Shown piece by piece: positions 16,763 through 26,013 of a stretch of 36,399 nucleotides of DNA. The notes beneath the pieces were generated by a model. It saw only the letters and a program-made list of their open reading frames with translations. It was not told the DNA's origin and made no database searches. Source of the stretch: Flavobacteriaceae bacterium (GTDB lineage Bacteria > Bacteroidota > Bacteroidia > Flavobacteriales > Flavobacteriaceae); NCBI GenBank assembly GCA_947482805.1, contig CANKLK010000005.1, positions 1 through 36,399 on the forward strand, in the 5' to 3' direction. The number at the start of each line of letters is the position of its first letter. Position 1 is the stretch's first letter. The position numbers were made by a program, and so were the translations under genes.

Positions 16763-18982
16763 ATGATTGAAATAGATTTAGAAGAAGAAAAAAAAGCCAT
16801 TGCCCGAGAATACAAAGAATTACTTCGCATTAGTTATCAAACGTTAACCGATTCTGATAAAAAACTCATTCGAAAGGCCTTTGATGTTGCCGTTGAAGCT
16901 CATAAAGACCAACGCCGCAAATCAGGGGAAGCTTATATTTTTCATCCTATTGGCGTAGCCAAAATTGTAGCTTCAGAAATTGGTCTTGGCGCAACCAGTA
17001 TTGCTGCTGCCTTAATGCACGATGTGGTTGAAGATACCGATGTCACAATTGAAGACATCGAAAAGAAATTCAATCCAAAAGTTGCTCATTTGGTTGAAGG
17101 TTTAACCAAAATTTCCAAAGTTAAAAAAGACATGAACATTTCAATGCAGGCGGAAAATTTCCGTAAAATGCTATTGACTTTGAACGATGATGTACGTGTT
17201 ATTCTAATAAAAATTGCCGACCGTTTGCACAATATGCAGACTATGGATTCCATGCCCGATTATAAACAAGTAAAGATAGCCTCCGAAACCTTGTATATAT
17301 ACGCGCCTCTAGCCCATCGCTTGGGTTTATACAACATCAAAACCAAACTTGAAGACTTAGGTTTGAAGTATACTGAACCTGATATTTACAAAGATATTGT
17401 TAGTAAAATCAAGGAAACAAAAGAAGAACAAGACGAATATATCAAAACAATTTCAGGTGTTTTAAAAAAATCATTAGACGGAGAAAGCGTTGAATATACC
17501 ATGAAAGGAAGACCAAAATCTATCTACTCTATTCGTAGAAAAATGGCTGCTCAAAACGTAACTTTTGATGAAGTATATGACAAATTTGCTCTTCGGATTA
17601 TTTATAAATCCAATCTTCACGATGAAAAATTCCTGGCTTGGAAAATCTATTCCATTGTTACTGATCATTATCGCCCAAGTCCGAGTCGTTTGCGCGACTG
17701 GATTTCATCACCAAAATCAACTGGTTATGAAGCCTTGCATATTACCGTTATGGGACCAAAAGGTCGTTGGGTAGAAATTCAAGTGCGAAGTGAACGCATG
17801 GATGAAATTGCCGAAAAAGGATATGCTGCTCACTACAAATACAAACAAGGCGCAACGGAAGAAAGCGGTTTGGACACTTGGCTTAACTTGTTGAAAGAAG
17901 CTTTAGAAAGCTCTGAAACTAATGCCGTTGATTTTGTTGAAGATTTTAAAATGAATCTGTATGCTAAAGAAATTTTTGTCTTTACTCCAAAAGGCGAAAT
18001 CAAATCATTGCCTAAAGGTGCTACTTCGCTCGACTTTGCTTTTAGTATACATTCTGAGATAGGAATTAAAACCCGCGGAACACGTGTCAACGGTAAATTA
18101 GTTCCTCTAAATCACGAATTAAAAAGTGGTGACCAAATAGAAATCATTACTTCTATACATCAAAAACCAACAGCCAACTGGCTTGATTATGTAACCACTT
18201 CGAGAGCCAAAAATAAAATCAGAAACGTTCTTAACGAGAACACCAAAAAAATTGCAGAGGACGGAAAAGAATTATTGACCCGAAAATTAAAGCATTTAAA
18301 AATCACTATCAACGAAAACGTGGTCAATGAAATGGTAAATTTCTTCAAACTAAAAACAAGTTTGGATTTATTTTATCGCGCTGGAATTGGCTCAATAGAA
18401 AACCAACAACTTAAAGATTTTGCTGCTCAAAAAAGCAACACCTTGATGAATTTCTTCAAAAGCAAAATTAAGCGTTCACCAAGCTCAAATCCTGAAGACA
18501 TTAACAAGCCCATACTCAATAGCAATTATGATATGCTGGTTTTTGGTGCAGATCAAGATAAATTAGATTATAAATTGTCGTCGTGCTGTAATCCAATTCC
18601 GGGTGATGAAGTATTTGGTTTTATCACTATCAATGAAGGTATCAAAGTGCACAAAAAAGATTGCCCAAACGCCATTACTCTACAATCAAATTATGCCTAC
18701 CGAATCATGCTGGCCAAGTGGATTGATTCATCGCAACAAGAGTTTAAAGCTATTTTAAAAATTACAGGTATGGATAGTTTAGGATTGACCAATGAATTGA
18801 CCAAAGTAATTTCAAACAATATGCATGTGAATATTCAAAGTATTTCCCTGAGTGGTGAAGCCGGAATTTTCTATGGTCAAGTGGCAGTAATTGTACATAA
18901 TAATGTGATTCTGAAAAAACTCATCGAAAACATCAAAAAAATTGATGGAATAGATAAGGTCACGAGAGTTTATACAAATTAG
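16763..18982 (+). CDS. rel: Bifunctional (p)ppGpp synthetase/hydrolase, RelA/SpoT family
   Basis: A 739-residue long Rel protein. The HD hydrolase domain has H61 (FHPIG), H86-D87 (LMHDVVEDT) and D153 (IADRLHN), all metal ligands intact. The synthetase domain keeps GRPKSIYSIRRKM (249-261) and the catalytic glutamate E338 in VEIQVRS, so both activities look functional. A TGS domain (403-462, IFVFTPKGEIKSLP), a conserved cysteine region (LSSCCNPIPGDEVFGF) and a C-terminal ACT domain complete the ribosome- and ligand-sensing half. It makes and degrades the stringent-response alarmone. I chose the ATG at 16763 over a TTG at 16748. Fur and purA follow; purA makes adenylosuccinate and is a known (p)ppGpp target. 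Confidence 0.93.
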   Translation: MIEIDLEEEKKAIAREYKELLRISYQTLTDSDKKLIRKAFDVAVEAHKDQRRKSGEAYIFHPIGVAKIVASEIGLGATSIAAALMHDVVEDTDVTIEDIEKKFNPKVAHLVEGLTKISKVKKDMNISMQAENFRKMLLTLNDDVRVILIKIADRLHNMQTMDSMPDYKQVKIASETLYIYAPLAHRLGLYNIKTKLEDLGLKYTEPDIYKDIVSKIKETKEEQDEYIKTISGVLKKSLDGESVEYTMKGRPKSIYSIRRKMAAQNVTFDEVYDKFALRIIYKSNLHDEKFLAWKIYSIVTDHYRPSPSRLRDWISSPKSTGYEALHITVMGPKGRWVEIQVRSERMDEIAEKGYAAHYKYKQGATEESGLDTWLNLLKEALESSETNAVDFVEDFKMNLYAKEIFVFTPKGEIKSLPKGATSLDFAFSIHSEIGIKTRGTRVNGKLVPLNHELKSGDQIEIITSIHQKPTANWLDYVTTSRAKNKIRNVLNENTKKIAEDGKELLTRKLKHLKITINENVVNEMVNFFKLKTSLDLFYRAGIGSIENQQLKDFAAQKSNTLMNFFKSKIKRSPSSNPEDINKPILNSNYDMLVFGADQDKLDYKLSSCCNPIPGDEVFGFITINEGIKVHKKDCPNAITLQSNYAYRIMLAKWIDSSQQEFKAILKITGMDSLGLTNELTKVISNNMHVNIQSISLSGEAGIFYGQVAVIVHNNVILKKLIENIKKIDGIDKVTRVYTN

Positions 18983-19012
18983 AGTTAATGTTTATCAACA
19001 ATTCGTTTAAAA

Positions 19013-19051
19013 CTTTAAACCTATAAACTTTTAAACTTTTAAACTAAAAAC
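19013..19051. repeat. Tandem 8-bp repeat (YTTTAAAC) at the fur promoter
   Basis: Units in exact 8-bp register are CTTTAAAC, CTATAAAC, TTTTAAAC, TTTTAAAC and a decayed TAAAAAC. The tract ends at the first base before the TATCTTTG box of fur and so occupies its -33 region, where no TTG is present. Confidence 0.78.
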
Positions 19052-19059
19052 TATCTTTG
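19052..19059 (+). promoter_or_regulatory. -7 element of fur, almost leaderless start
   Basis: TATCTTTG is a perfect TAnnTTTG and its last base is only four bases before the fur ATG. Transcription would begin at or within a few bases of the start codon. Confidence 0.55.
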
Positions 19060-19063
19060 TCCC

Positions 19064-19516
19064 ATGACACTAATTGCATCCGATAATACTAAAAATCAAG
19101 AAATCGTAAAAAACGTTTTTACGATGTATCTTGAAAACAAAGGACACCGCAAAACACCAGAACGCTATTCCATTCTTCAGGAAATTTATGATAGCGAAGA
19201 GCATTTTGATATCGAGAATTTGTATATCAAAATGAAAAACAAAAACTATCGTGTGTCGCGTGCCACCCTATACAACACCATTGAACTTTTATTAGATTGT
19301 GGTTTGGTTAGAAAGCATCAGTTTGGACAAAATCAGGCACATTATGAAAAGTCCTATTTCGATAAACAACACGACCATATTATAATGACCGATACTGGTG
19401 AGGTAATTGAGTTTTGCGACCCCCGAATTCAAACTATAAAACAAACGATCGAAGAAATTTTTGGCATTGAAATTCACAATCATTCCCTTTATTTCTATGC
19501 CAGTAAAAAAGAATAA
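19064..19516 (+). CDS. Fur-family metal-responsive transcriptional regulator
   Basis: A 150-residue regulator with an N-terminal winged helix (about 15-90; the recognition segment includes [15 protein letters not shown]) and a C-terminal dimerisation/metal domain. Metal ligands are visible at H93, H103-D104-H105, E113/E116 and H138/H140. The CxxC pairs that hold structural zinc in classic Fur are absent; only isolated C79 and C118 remain. It likely represses iron-uptake or oxidative-stress genes when metal is bound; Fur, Zur and PerR cannot be separated from sequence alone. It is followed after three bases by a small membrane protein and then purA, suggesting one transcript. Confidence 0.87.
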   Translation: MTLIASDNTKNQEIVKNVFTMYLENKGHRKTPERYSILQEIYDSEEHFDIENLYIKMKNKNYRVSRATLYNTIELLLDCGLVRKHQFGQNQAHYEKSYFDKQHDHIIMTDTGEVIEFCDPRIQTIKQTIEEIFGIEIHNHSLYFYASKKE

Positions 19517-19519
19517 TCT

Positions 19520-19735
19520 ATGAAACAATTCGACTATTTTAAAAAAACTTTTGTTTTCATTTTTGTATTTATAGTTATATCTAAATTGGCTTTTCAACTT
19601 TTAGATGATACGGATAAATTTACAATGCACTTTATTTTAAAAATTAGTACTGTAGCTTTTATATCAGCATTAGTAATGGGCGGTATGAACTATTTTGCCA
19701 AAATAGGTTTTTCATCAAAAGCTAAACAAGAATAA
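19520..19735 (+). CDS. Small two-helix membrane protein of unknown function
   Basis: A 71-residue protein with two hydrophobic segments (about 9-27 and 38-58) joined by an acidic turn (LLDDTDK), and a short basic tail. No family is recognised. It sits three bases after fur and 36 bases before purA, so it is likely co-transcribed with both. Its reading frame is intact and codon use matches its neighbours. Confidence 0.7.
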   Translation: MKQFDYFKKTFVFIFVFIVISKLAFQLLDDTDKFTMHFILKISTVAFISALVMGGMNYFAKIGFSSKAKQE

Positions 19736-19771
19736 AAACACAACAACTAACTGCAATAAATACAAAACACA

Positions 19772-21043
19772 ATGACCGTAGATTTACTACTCGGATTACA
19801 ATGGGGCGACGAAGGCAAAGGAAAAATTGTTGACGTTCTAACTTCAAAATATGACATTATTGCTCGTTTTCAAGGCGGGCCAAACGCCGGACATACTTTA
19901 GAATTTGACGGAATCAAACATGTCTTAAGAACTATTCCCTCGGGGATTTTTCATAGTAACAACATCAACCTTATCGGAAACGGTGTCGTGATTGACCCGG
20001 TAGTTTTCAAAAGTGAAATTGATGGCTTGGCTAAATTTAACCTTGATTTGAAATCAAAATTATTTATTTCGAGAAAAGCGCATTTGATTCTGCCAACTCA
20101 TCGTTTACTCGATGCTGCTTCTGAAGCGGCAAAAGGCAAAGCTAAAATAGGTTCAACTTTAAAAGGTATCGGACCAACGTACATGGACAAAACCGGTAGA
20201 AACGGAATTCGTGTGGGCGATCTTGAACTAGAAGATTTCAAAGAACGCTACAGAGCTTTAGCAGACAAACACGAATCCATGATTGCTTTTTATGGTGTGG
20301 AACTTCAATACAATTTAGTTGAATTGGAAAAAGAATTTTTTGAAGCTGTTGAAGATTTAAAAAAATTAGATTTTATTGACAGTGAAGAATACTTAGCACA
20401 AGCCCAAAAAACAGGAAAATCTATCCTATGCGAAGGCGCACAAGGTTCGTTACTAGATGTTGACTTTGGAACTTATCCGTTTGTAACCTCATCCAATACA
20501 ACAGCCGCAGGTGCTTGCACTGGTTTGGGAATAGCACCAAATAAAATCAAAGAAGTTTTTGGGATTTTCAAAGCGTATACCACTCGTGTTGGTTCAGGTC
20601 CATTTCCTACCGAAGATTTTGACGAGGCAGGCGATGTGATGGCAAGTGTTGGTAATGAATTTGGCTCGGTAACCGGGAGAAAAAGACGTTGTGGTTGGTT
20701 AGATTTAGTGGCCTTAAAATATGCCATACAAATAAATGGAGTAACTCAATTAATGATGATGAAAGGCGATGTGCTTTCAGGATTTGATACTTTAAAAGTT
20801 GCCACGGCATATAACTACAAAGGGGAGTTGATACACCATTTACCATACAATATTGAAGAAGAAAACGTAACACCGAATTACACCGAATTTAAAGGTTGGA
20901 AACAAGATTTGACGGGTTTAACTTCGTTCGAAAGCTTGCCTAAAGAACTGAAAGACTACATCGAATTTATAGAAAGAGAAGTTGAAGTACCTATTAAAAT
21001 CGTTTCAGTAGGTCCTGATAGAAAACAGACGATAACGAGGTAA
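19772..21043 (+). CDS. purA: Adenylosuccinate synthetase
   Basis: A 423-residue enzyme of normal family length. It catalyses IMP + aspartate + GTP to adenylosuccinate, the first committed step to AMP. The GTP/IMP loop QWGDEGKGK carries the catalytic D13, and NAGHTLEF carries H41. GSTLKGIGPTYMDKTGR (IMP binding), CEGAQGSLLDVDFGTYPFVTSSN and TTRVGSGPFPTE are also intact. No promoter box is seen in the 36-base gap upstream, so I infer read-through from fur. A strong hairpin follows the stop. Confidence 0.97.
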   Translation: MTVDLLLGLQWGDEGKGKIVDVLTSKYDIIARFQGGPNAGHTLEFDGIKHVLRTIPSGIFHSNNINLIGNGVVIDPVVFKSEIDGLAKFNLDLKSKLFISRKAHLILPTHRLLDAASEAAKGKAKIGSTLKGIGPTYMDKTGRNGIRVGDLELEDFKERYRALADKHESMIAFYGVELQYNLVELEKEFFEAVEDLKKLDFIDSEEYLAQAQKTGKSILCEGAQGSLLDVDFGTYPFVTSSNTTAAGACTGLGIAPNKIKEVFGIFKAYTTRVGSGPFPTEDFDEAGDVMASVGNEFGSVTGRKRRCGWLDLVALKYAIQINGVTQLMMMKGDVLSGFDTLKVATAYNYKGELIHHLPYNIEEENVTPNYTEFKGWKQDLTGLTSFESLPKELKDYIEFIEREVEVPIKIVSVGPDRKQTITR

Positions 21044-21047
21044 AAGA

Positions 21048-21077
21048 AGAAACCCTTTCATCACTGAAAGGGTTTCT
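21048..21077. terminator. Strong hairpin terminator between purA and amylase gene
   Basis: A 13-bp perfect stem, AGAAACCCTTTCA (21048-21060) with its complement at 21065-21077, closes a 4-base loop (TCAC). It lies five bases after the purA stop and faces the convergent amylase gene, so it may act on both strands. Confidence 0.8.
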
Positions 21078-21095
21078 CATTGATATAAATTAAGA

Positions 21096-22967
21096 TTACA
21101 ACTTAAATATAAAACTCTCGCTCGGCTTTACATTCAACTGTATTGTCCCTTTTCCGTCAGTTACTTTTAACTGCGCTGTGCTTCCATAGAGTTGGTCTTT
21201 CACATCATACAATCCATCGTTCATATTCCATGATTTTATAACATCTTCAGGCACTTTCAACTCAAAATGGCTGGTTGTTACCCATGAAAAATTAACTACT
21301 ACTATTAGTTTTTCCTTAGCTGTCCAACGCACATACGAATACAATCCTGGGTCATAGGCTTTGGTTTCGTTTCTATTAATAGTTTGAATTTCCTTGAATT
21401 TGCCCATCAAAGCGTCGCTATTTAATGTAAAGTTTAGCAAACGTTTGTAAAAATCTCTTAAGTCCTTTTGGCTTTTCGATAATTGACCACCATCAAATTT
21501 ACCGCCATTCATCCAGCGTTGGTGATGTGGAACGCCAATATAATCAAAAATAGAGGTACGAGAATGTGTGCCAAAGCCGGCATTCTCTTTTCCGTCTTCG
21601 CCTACTTCCTGTCCGAAATAAATCATGGTTGGAGAAGAACTTATCGTTGCAGAAACCACCATCATTGGTTTTCCTTTTTCGGGAGTTCCCGCAAATTCTG
21701 GACTCGCTAATCGTTGTTCGTCATGGTTATCTAAAAAATGCAACATATTATGCTCAATATCTATCATATTGTTTTGAATATCTGATAATGCATCAGGCAA
21801 CGTTTTTCCCTGTATTACTGCTTTTAAATGGTCATAGGTTTCTACTTTGTCATACAGATAATCCATTTTTCCTAGATTAATATAGTTCCTGTATTCTTTA
21901 GGATTGTAAACTTCGGCCAATAAAAACGCTTTTGGATTCTTCATCTTTATGGCTGAATTCAAATAACTCCAAAACTCATATGGCACCATTTCGGCCATAT
22001 CAAAGCGGAAACCATCGACACCTTTTGCTGTCCAATACAAAGCAATGTCACGGAATTTTTTCCATGAACTTGGCACATCTTTGTCTATCCAAAACTCATA
22101 ATGCGCTTTACAGTCTTTTTTGTCAAATCCTTCCGGTAGCTCCGGAAAATCTTTTGAACCATCAGGTTTGATACCATAATTTACTTTTACGGTTTCATAC
22201 CAATCATTAATATCTGGCTTGGCTTCACGCGAACCGTTGCCAGTCCATTTTGCTGGAAATTCGGTAAACTTGCCATCGATCAAAGGATTTTTTTCACCAT
22301 TTAAAGGTTGGTAAGTTGGCGATGTTGGCACTTCAAATGCTTTGCCGGGAATATAATAAAAGTTATTGTCTCGGGCATATTCTACCGAAGTATCATCATC
22401 GGCACCAAAATCGCGAACGCCTTTCGGGTTACTCAAACTATGATAATTTCTGGCGATGTGATTTGGGACAATATCAATAATAACCTTTAAACCATTCTTG
22501 TGAGTTCGTGCAATTAATGCTTCGAATTCTTCCAATCGCTTTGACGGGTCAACAGCTAAATCCGGATTTACATTGTAGTAATCTTTCACTGCATAAGGAG
22601 AACCAGCGCGGCCTTTTACCACATCTGGATCATCATTAGAAATACCGTATTTAGTATAATCTCTAATCACATCGTGATGCGGAACACCGGTATACCAAAT
22701 ATAATTCACGCCCAATTTTTTAATTTCCTGTAAAGCTTTGTCAGTAAAATCGTTAAACTTGCCAACGCCATTTTCTTCTATAGTTCCCCAAGGTTTATTG
22801 TTGGTATTCTTGTTTCCGAATAAACGGGTAAAAACCTGATAGACAACATCTTTTTTAGGTGATGTTAAAACTTTGGGATTGGCACTCACAGTGACCTTTT
22901 TTTGAGCAACGGTTGTGTTTGCAATAACACAACTTATTACTATCGCAAATGTTAAACTTGTTTTCAT
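21096..22967 (-). CDS. Secreted GH13 alpha-amylase
   Basis: A 623-residue glycoside hydrolase with an N-terminal signal sequence (about 1-21, ending TTVAQ). Conserved GH13 regions are DIVPNH (165-170), GFRFDMAE with nucleophile D323, LLAEVYN with acid/base E352, and FLDNHDEQ with transition-state stabiliser D416. The C-terminal 90 residues form the usual beta-sandwich domain C. It cleaves alpha-1,4-glucan linkages in starch-like polymers outside the cytoplasm. No SusC/SusD pair or other starch gene is nearby, so it stands alone. It has a perfect minus-strand TATATTTG box about 42 bases upstream. Whether it is soluble or lipid-anchored (C13) is not certain; soluble is favoured. Confidence 0.92.
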   Translation of the reverse strand: MKTSLTFAIVISCVIANTTVAQKKVTVSANPKVLTSPKKDVVYQVFTRLFGNKNTNNKPWGTIEENGVGKFNDFTDKALQEIKKLGVNYIWYTGVPHHDVIRDYTKYGISNDDPDVVKGRAGSPYAVKDYYNVNPDLAVDPSKRLEEFEALIARTHKNGLKVIIDIVPNHIARNYHSLSNPKGVRDFGADDDTSVEYARDNNFYYIPGKAFEVPTSPTYQPLNGEKNPLIDGKFTEFPAKWTGNGSREAKPDINDWYETVKVNYGIKPDGSKDFPELPEGFDKKDCKAHYEFWIDKDVPSSWKKFRDIALYWTAKGVDGFRFDMAEMVPYEFWSYLNSAIKMKNPKAFLLAEVYNPKEYRNYINLGKMDYLYDKVETYDHLKAVIQGKTLPDALSDIQNNMIDIEHNMLHFLDNHDEQRLASPEFAGTPEKGKPMMVVSATISSSPTMIYFGQEVGEDGKENAGFGTHSRTSIFDYIGVPHHQRWMNGGKFDGGQLSKSQKDLRDFYKRLLNFTLNSDALMGKFKEIQTINRNETKAYDPGLYSYVRWTAKEKLIVVVNFSWVTTSHFELKVPEDVIKSWNMNDGLYDVKDQLYGSTAQLKVTDGKGTIQLNVKPSESFIFKL

Positions 22968-23008
22968 ACTATACTTAAGGCTTAAATAGGTTCATTAAGT
23001 CATAGTCA

Positions 23009-23016
23009 CAAATATA
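23009..23016 (-). promoter_or_regulatory. -7 element of the amylase gene
   Basis: On the minus strand this reads TATATTTG, a perfect TAnnTTTG, 42 bases upstream of the ATG at 22967. I see no clear TTG at -33. Confidence 0.45.
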
Positions 23017-23072
23017 GAAATATATGTAACATAAATAATTCTTAATAACCATTTTCATTGTTCCGAATTTCA

Positions 23073-23080
23073 TAAATTTG
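23073..23080 (+). promoter_or_regulatory. -7 element of the OstA-like gene
   Basis: TAAATTTG is a perfect TAnnTTTG and ends eight bases before the ATG at 23089, implying a very short leader. No TTG at -33 was found. Confidence 0.45.
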
Positions 23081-23088
23081 GCACAAAT

Positions 23089-24744
23089 ATGGACTCATTG
23101 AAAAAGTTACTTTTTTATATCGGATTACTGCTCTTTACTTTGACGAATGTAAATGCTCAGAAATCTTCCAAAATAAACGTAGAGTATTCCGATTTTGCGG
23201 ATATAAACCAAACTGAAATTCCCGACGCTTTATTGCTTTCAGGTCATGTTCGCGTAAGTCACGAAGGAGTAGTTTTTACTTGTAACAAAGCCTATTTTTT
23301 TCAAAAAGAAAATTATATCAAAGCTTTTGGCGAAGTTCAAATGATTCAAGGCGACACCCTTTTTCTAAACAGTAAATACGCCGAATACAATGGCGAAGTC
23401 AAAATAGCTTATGCGACCGGCAATGTAATAATGCGTTCTCCTGAATCGACTTTGGTTACCGATACCATAAACTTTGACCGGAATACACAGGAAGCTTTTT
23501 ATAACTCTTACGGGAAAATTACGAACAAAGAGAATACGTTAAAAAGTAAATCCGGAAGGTATTTTGCCAACGAAAAGAAATTTAAATTTCTAACCACAGT
23601 TACGATTACCAATCCAAAATATACTATCAAGTCGAATCATTTGGATTATTATACCAACTCGGGGCACTCATATTTATTTGGTCCGTCAACCATAACAAGT
23701 AAAGAGAATTTCATATACACTGAAAAAGGATTTTACGATACCAAAAAGAACTTCGCCTATTTCAAACGAAAGTCCTACATCAAATACAAAGATCGAAAGA
23801 TTGAAGCGGACAGTTTATATTATGACCGAAATAGAGAATATGCATCAGGAACTAACAATGTAAAAATTACCGATTCAATTAATAAAGGAATTATCAAAGG
23901 GCACTATGCCGAAATTTATCGTAATCTAAAAAGGGAAAGAGATTCGATGATGGTTACAAAAAGGGCTGTAGCCATATCGTTAGTCGATAACGATTCAATG
24001 TATATCCACGGAAAGAAAATGTTGATTACCGGAAAAACGGGCGACCGAATCATTCGTGCTTTCAATAACGTCCGATTTTACAAAACGGATATGAGCGGGA
24101 AATGTGATTCTATTCATTCCAATCAAAAAATTGCTTTAACAAAACTCATTGGCAGACCGATACTTTGGAATTATGAAAACCAAATGACTGGCGATATCAT
24201 GCATCTTATTGGTAATAATAACACCGAAAAACTCGATTCGCTTAAAGTCCTGAACAATGCCTTTATTATATCCAAGGATACAATTGGGAATGGTTATAAT
24301 CAGGTGAAAGGGCAAAATCTTTATGGAAAATTCAAAGACAATAAACTAAACGAAGTTGATATTATTAAGAATACTGAAGTCATTTATTATTTGCGAAACG
24401 ACAAACAAGAACTCATTGGCATCAACAAAAGCGTGGGTAGTAAGATTAATTTGATATTGGACAAAAACACCATTGAAACTATAACTGTATATAACAATCC
24501 TGATGGCGACGTATATCCGGAGAAAGATTTGCCCGAAAACGCTAGGAAACTACGTGGTTTTGTCTGGCGTGGTGATGAACAGATAAAATCCAAAGACGAT
24601 ATTTTTCCTCCGGAAGAAAATGAAATGGATGCCAAAATACAGGCGGAAAAGAAAGTTGAAATGGCTAAAGAAAATGTTCCGTTGGAGCCGAGTAAAGAAA
24701 CATTGGATTATGATAAAAACAATCCTAAACCAATGGTGAAATAG
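23089..24744 (+). CDS. OstA-like (LptA/LptD N-terminal type) LPS-transport protein
   Basis: A 551-residue exported protein with a signal peptide (1-23, ending NVNAQ). Repeated beta-jellyroll turns of the OstA type run through residues 30-450, for example LLLSGHVRVSHEGVVFTC, IKAFGEVQMIQGDTLF and IEADSLYYDRNREYASG. The C-terminal 60 residues are charged and likely disordered. In Gram-negative cells this fold forms the periplasmic bridge that carries LPS from the inner to the outer membrane. The protein is much longer than LptA but lacks the LptD beta-barrel, so I call it OstA-like. It precedes the aminotransferase by 81 bases. Confidence 0.85.
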   Translation: MDSLKKLLFYIGLLLFTLTNVNAQKSSKINVEYSDFADINQTEIPDALLLSGHVRVSHEGVVFTCNKAYFFQKENYIKAFGEVQMIQGDTLFLNSKYAEYNGEVKIAYATGNVIMRSPESTLVTDTINFDRNTQEAFYNSYGKITNKENTLKSKSGRYFANEKKFKFLTTVTITNPKYTIKSNHLDYYTNSGHSYLFGPSTITSKENFIYTEKGFYDTKKNFAYFKRKSYIKYKDRKIEADSLYYDRNREYASGTNNVKITDSINKGIIKGHYAEIYRNLKRERDSMMVTKRAVAISLVDNDSMYIHGKKMLITGKTGDRIIRAFNNVRFYKTDMSGKCDSIHSNQKIALTKLIGRPILWNYENQMTGDIMHLIGNNNTEKLDSLKVLNNAFIISKDTIGNGYNQVKGQNLYGKFKDNKLNEVDIIKNTEVIYYLRNDKQELIGINKSVGSKINLILDKNTIETITVYNNPDGDVYPEKDLPENARKLRGFVWRGDEQIKSKDDIFPPEENEMDAKIQAEKKVEMAKENVPLEPSKETLDYDKNNPKPMVK

Positions 24745-24775
24745 TTTTCAGTCACAGCATTCAGTTCGCATACTA

Positions 24776-24815
24776 TAACTTTGTGAACTTTGCGTAAAAC
24801 TTTGCGCCTTTGCGG
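24776..24815. repeat. Tandem 9-bp repeat (AACTTTGYG) upstream of the aminotransferase gene
   Basis: Units are AACTTTGTG (24777-24785), AACTTTGCG (24786-24794), a three-base spacer, AACTTTGCG (24798-24806) and a divergent CCTTTGCGG (24807-24815). The first unit creates a perfect TAACTTTG -7 box at 24776-24783, 42 bases before the ATG at 24826. Confidence 0.75.
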
Positions 24816-24825
24816 ATAAAAAAAA

Positions 24826-26013
24826 ATGAAACAAGATTTCCTAAAATACCAAGCACAAACTTCACCTTATCCTCTGGGTATGGAAATTTCACATGCAGTT
24901 GGTTCTTATATATACGATACGAATAACAAAAAATACCTTGATTTTGTAGCTGGAGTTTCGGCTGTAAGTTTAGGACATCAGCATCCAAAAGTCAATCAGG
25001 CCATCAAAGACCAATTAGACAAATATTCTCATGTGATGGTGTATGGTGAATATGCACAACATCCAGCCGTAGCTTATTGCAAATTATTAGTTGAAAATTT
25101 ACCTCCAAATTTAAACAAAGTTTATTTGGTGAATTCCGGTACCGAAGCCTGCGAAGGTGCTTTAAAATTGGTCCGAAGAGTAACCGGAAGAAGTCAATTA
25201 ATATCTTGTCATAATGCTTATCATGGCAATACTATGGGTTCAATGAGCGTAATGGGTTTTGAAGAACGCAAACAAATTTTCCGCCCGTTAATTCCCGATG
25301 TTGATTTTATTACTTTCAATAACGAAGAAGATATTCAGAAAATAACAACCAAAACAGCCGGAATCATCCTCGAAAGTATACAAGGCGGCGCCGGTTTTAT
25401 TGAACCCCAGAATGATTTCTTGACCAAAATCAAAAAACGTTGCGAAGAAGTTGGTGCCTTACTGATTCTGGATGAAATCCAACCCGGCTTTGGGCGCACG
25501 GGAAAACTGTTCGGTTTTGAAAACTACAATGTTATTCCCGATGTAATTATAATAGGAAAAGGAATGGCCGGCGGAATGCCTGTCGGCGGTTTTGTAGCCA
25601 ACGAAAAGTACATGGATTTATTAAGCCATGATCCTAAATTAGGACATATTACCACTTTTGGCGGTCATCCTGTCATTGCGGCAGCTTGTTTAGCTACTTT
25701 GGAAGAAATTTTAGAAAAAGATTACAGTAATCAATCCCTGGCAAAAGAAAAACTGTTTAGGGAGCTTTTGGTACATCCTTTGATAGAGCAAATCCGCGGA
25801 AGAGGATTGATGCTAGCTGCAATGACAAAAGATACTGAGATTACCAATAAAGTAATTTTAAAATGTCAAGACAAAGGATTGATTTTATTTTGGCTGCTTT
25901 TTGAAGGTTGCGCTATCCGAATTACTCCTCCGTTAACAATATCTGAAAATGAAATCAGAGAAGGTTGCGCCATAATCATTGAGGCTATGAATGAGATTTT
26001 CAGCGAGTTATAA
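24826..26013 (+). CDS. Class III PLP aminotransferase (ornithine/acetylornithine-like)
   Basis: A 395-residue fold-type I aminotransferase. K245 in IIGKGMAGGMPVGG is the Schiff-base lysine, D216 in LILDEIQPGFGRTG binds the PLP nitrogen, VNSGTEACEGALK (102-114) holds the phosphate site, and TTFGGHPVIAAA is the conserved second-subunit segment. The class moves an omega-amino group to 2-oxoglutarate; ornithine, acetylornithine, 4-aminobutyrate and similar substrates cannot be told apart here. No arginine-synthesis gene is nearby, so I do not call it ArgD. It follows the OstA-like gene in the same direction. Confidence 0.88.
   Translation: MKQDFLKYQAQTSPYPLGMEISHAVGSYIYDTNNKKYLDFVAGVSAVSLGHQHPKVNQAIKDQLDKYSHVMVYGEYAQHPAVAYCKLLVENLPPNLNKVYLVNSGTEACEGALKLVRRVTGRSQLISCHNAYHGNTMGSMSVMGFEERKQIFRPLIPDVDFITFNNEEDIQKITTKTAGIILESIQGGAGFIEPQNDFLTKIKKRCEEVGALLILDEIQPGFGRTGKLFGFENYNVIPDVIIIGKGMAGGMPVGGFVANEKYMDLLSHDPKLGHITTFGGHPVIAAACLATLEEILEKDYSNQSLAKEKLFRELLVHPLIEQIRGRGLMLAAMTKDTEITNKVILKCQDKGLILFWLLFEGCAIRITPPLTISENEIREGCAIIIEAMNEIFSEL

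Noticed and set aside
19013..19051. CRISPR-like array
   Set aside because: The units are 8 bp with no spacers, and no cas gene is present; the same holds for the other tandem words in the window.
22928..22940. Possible lipobox in the amylase signal sequence (VISC, C13)
   Set aside because: The cysteine comes after only about nine hydrophobic residues and a further hydrophobic stretch with a normal signal-peptidase I site (TTVAQ) follows, so a soluble secreted enzyme is more likely. Not excluded.
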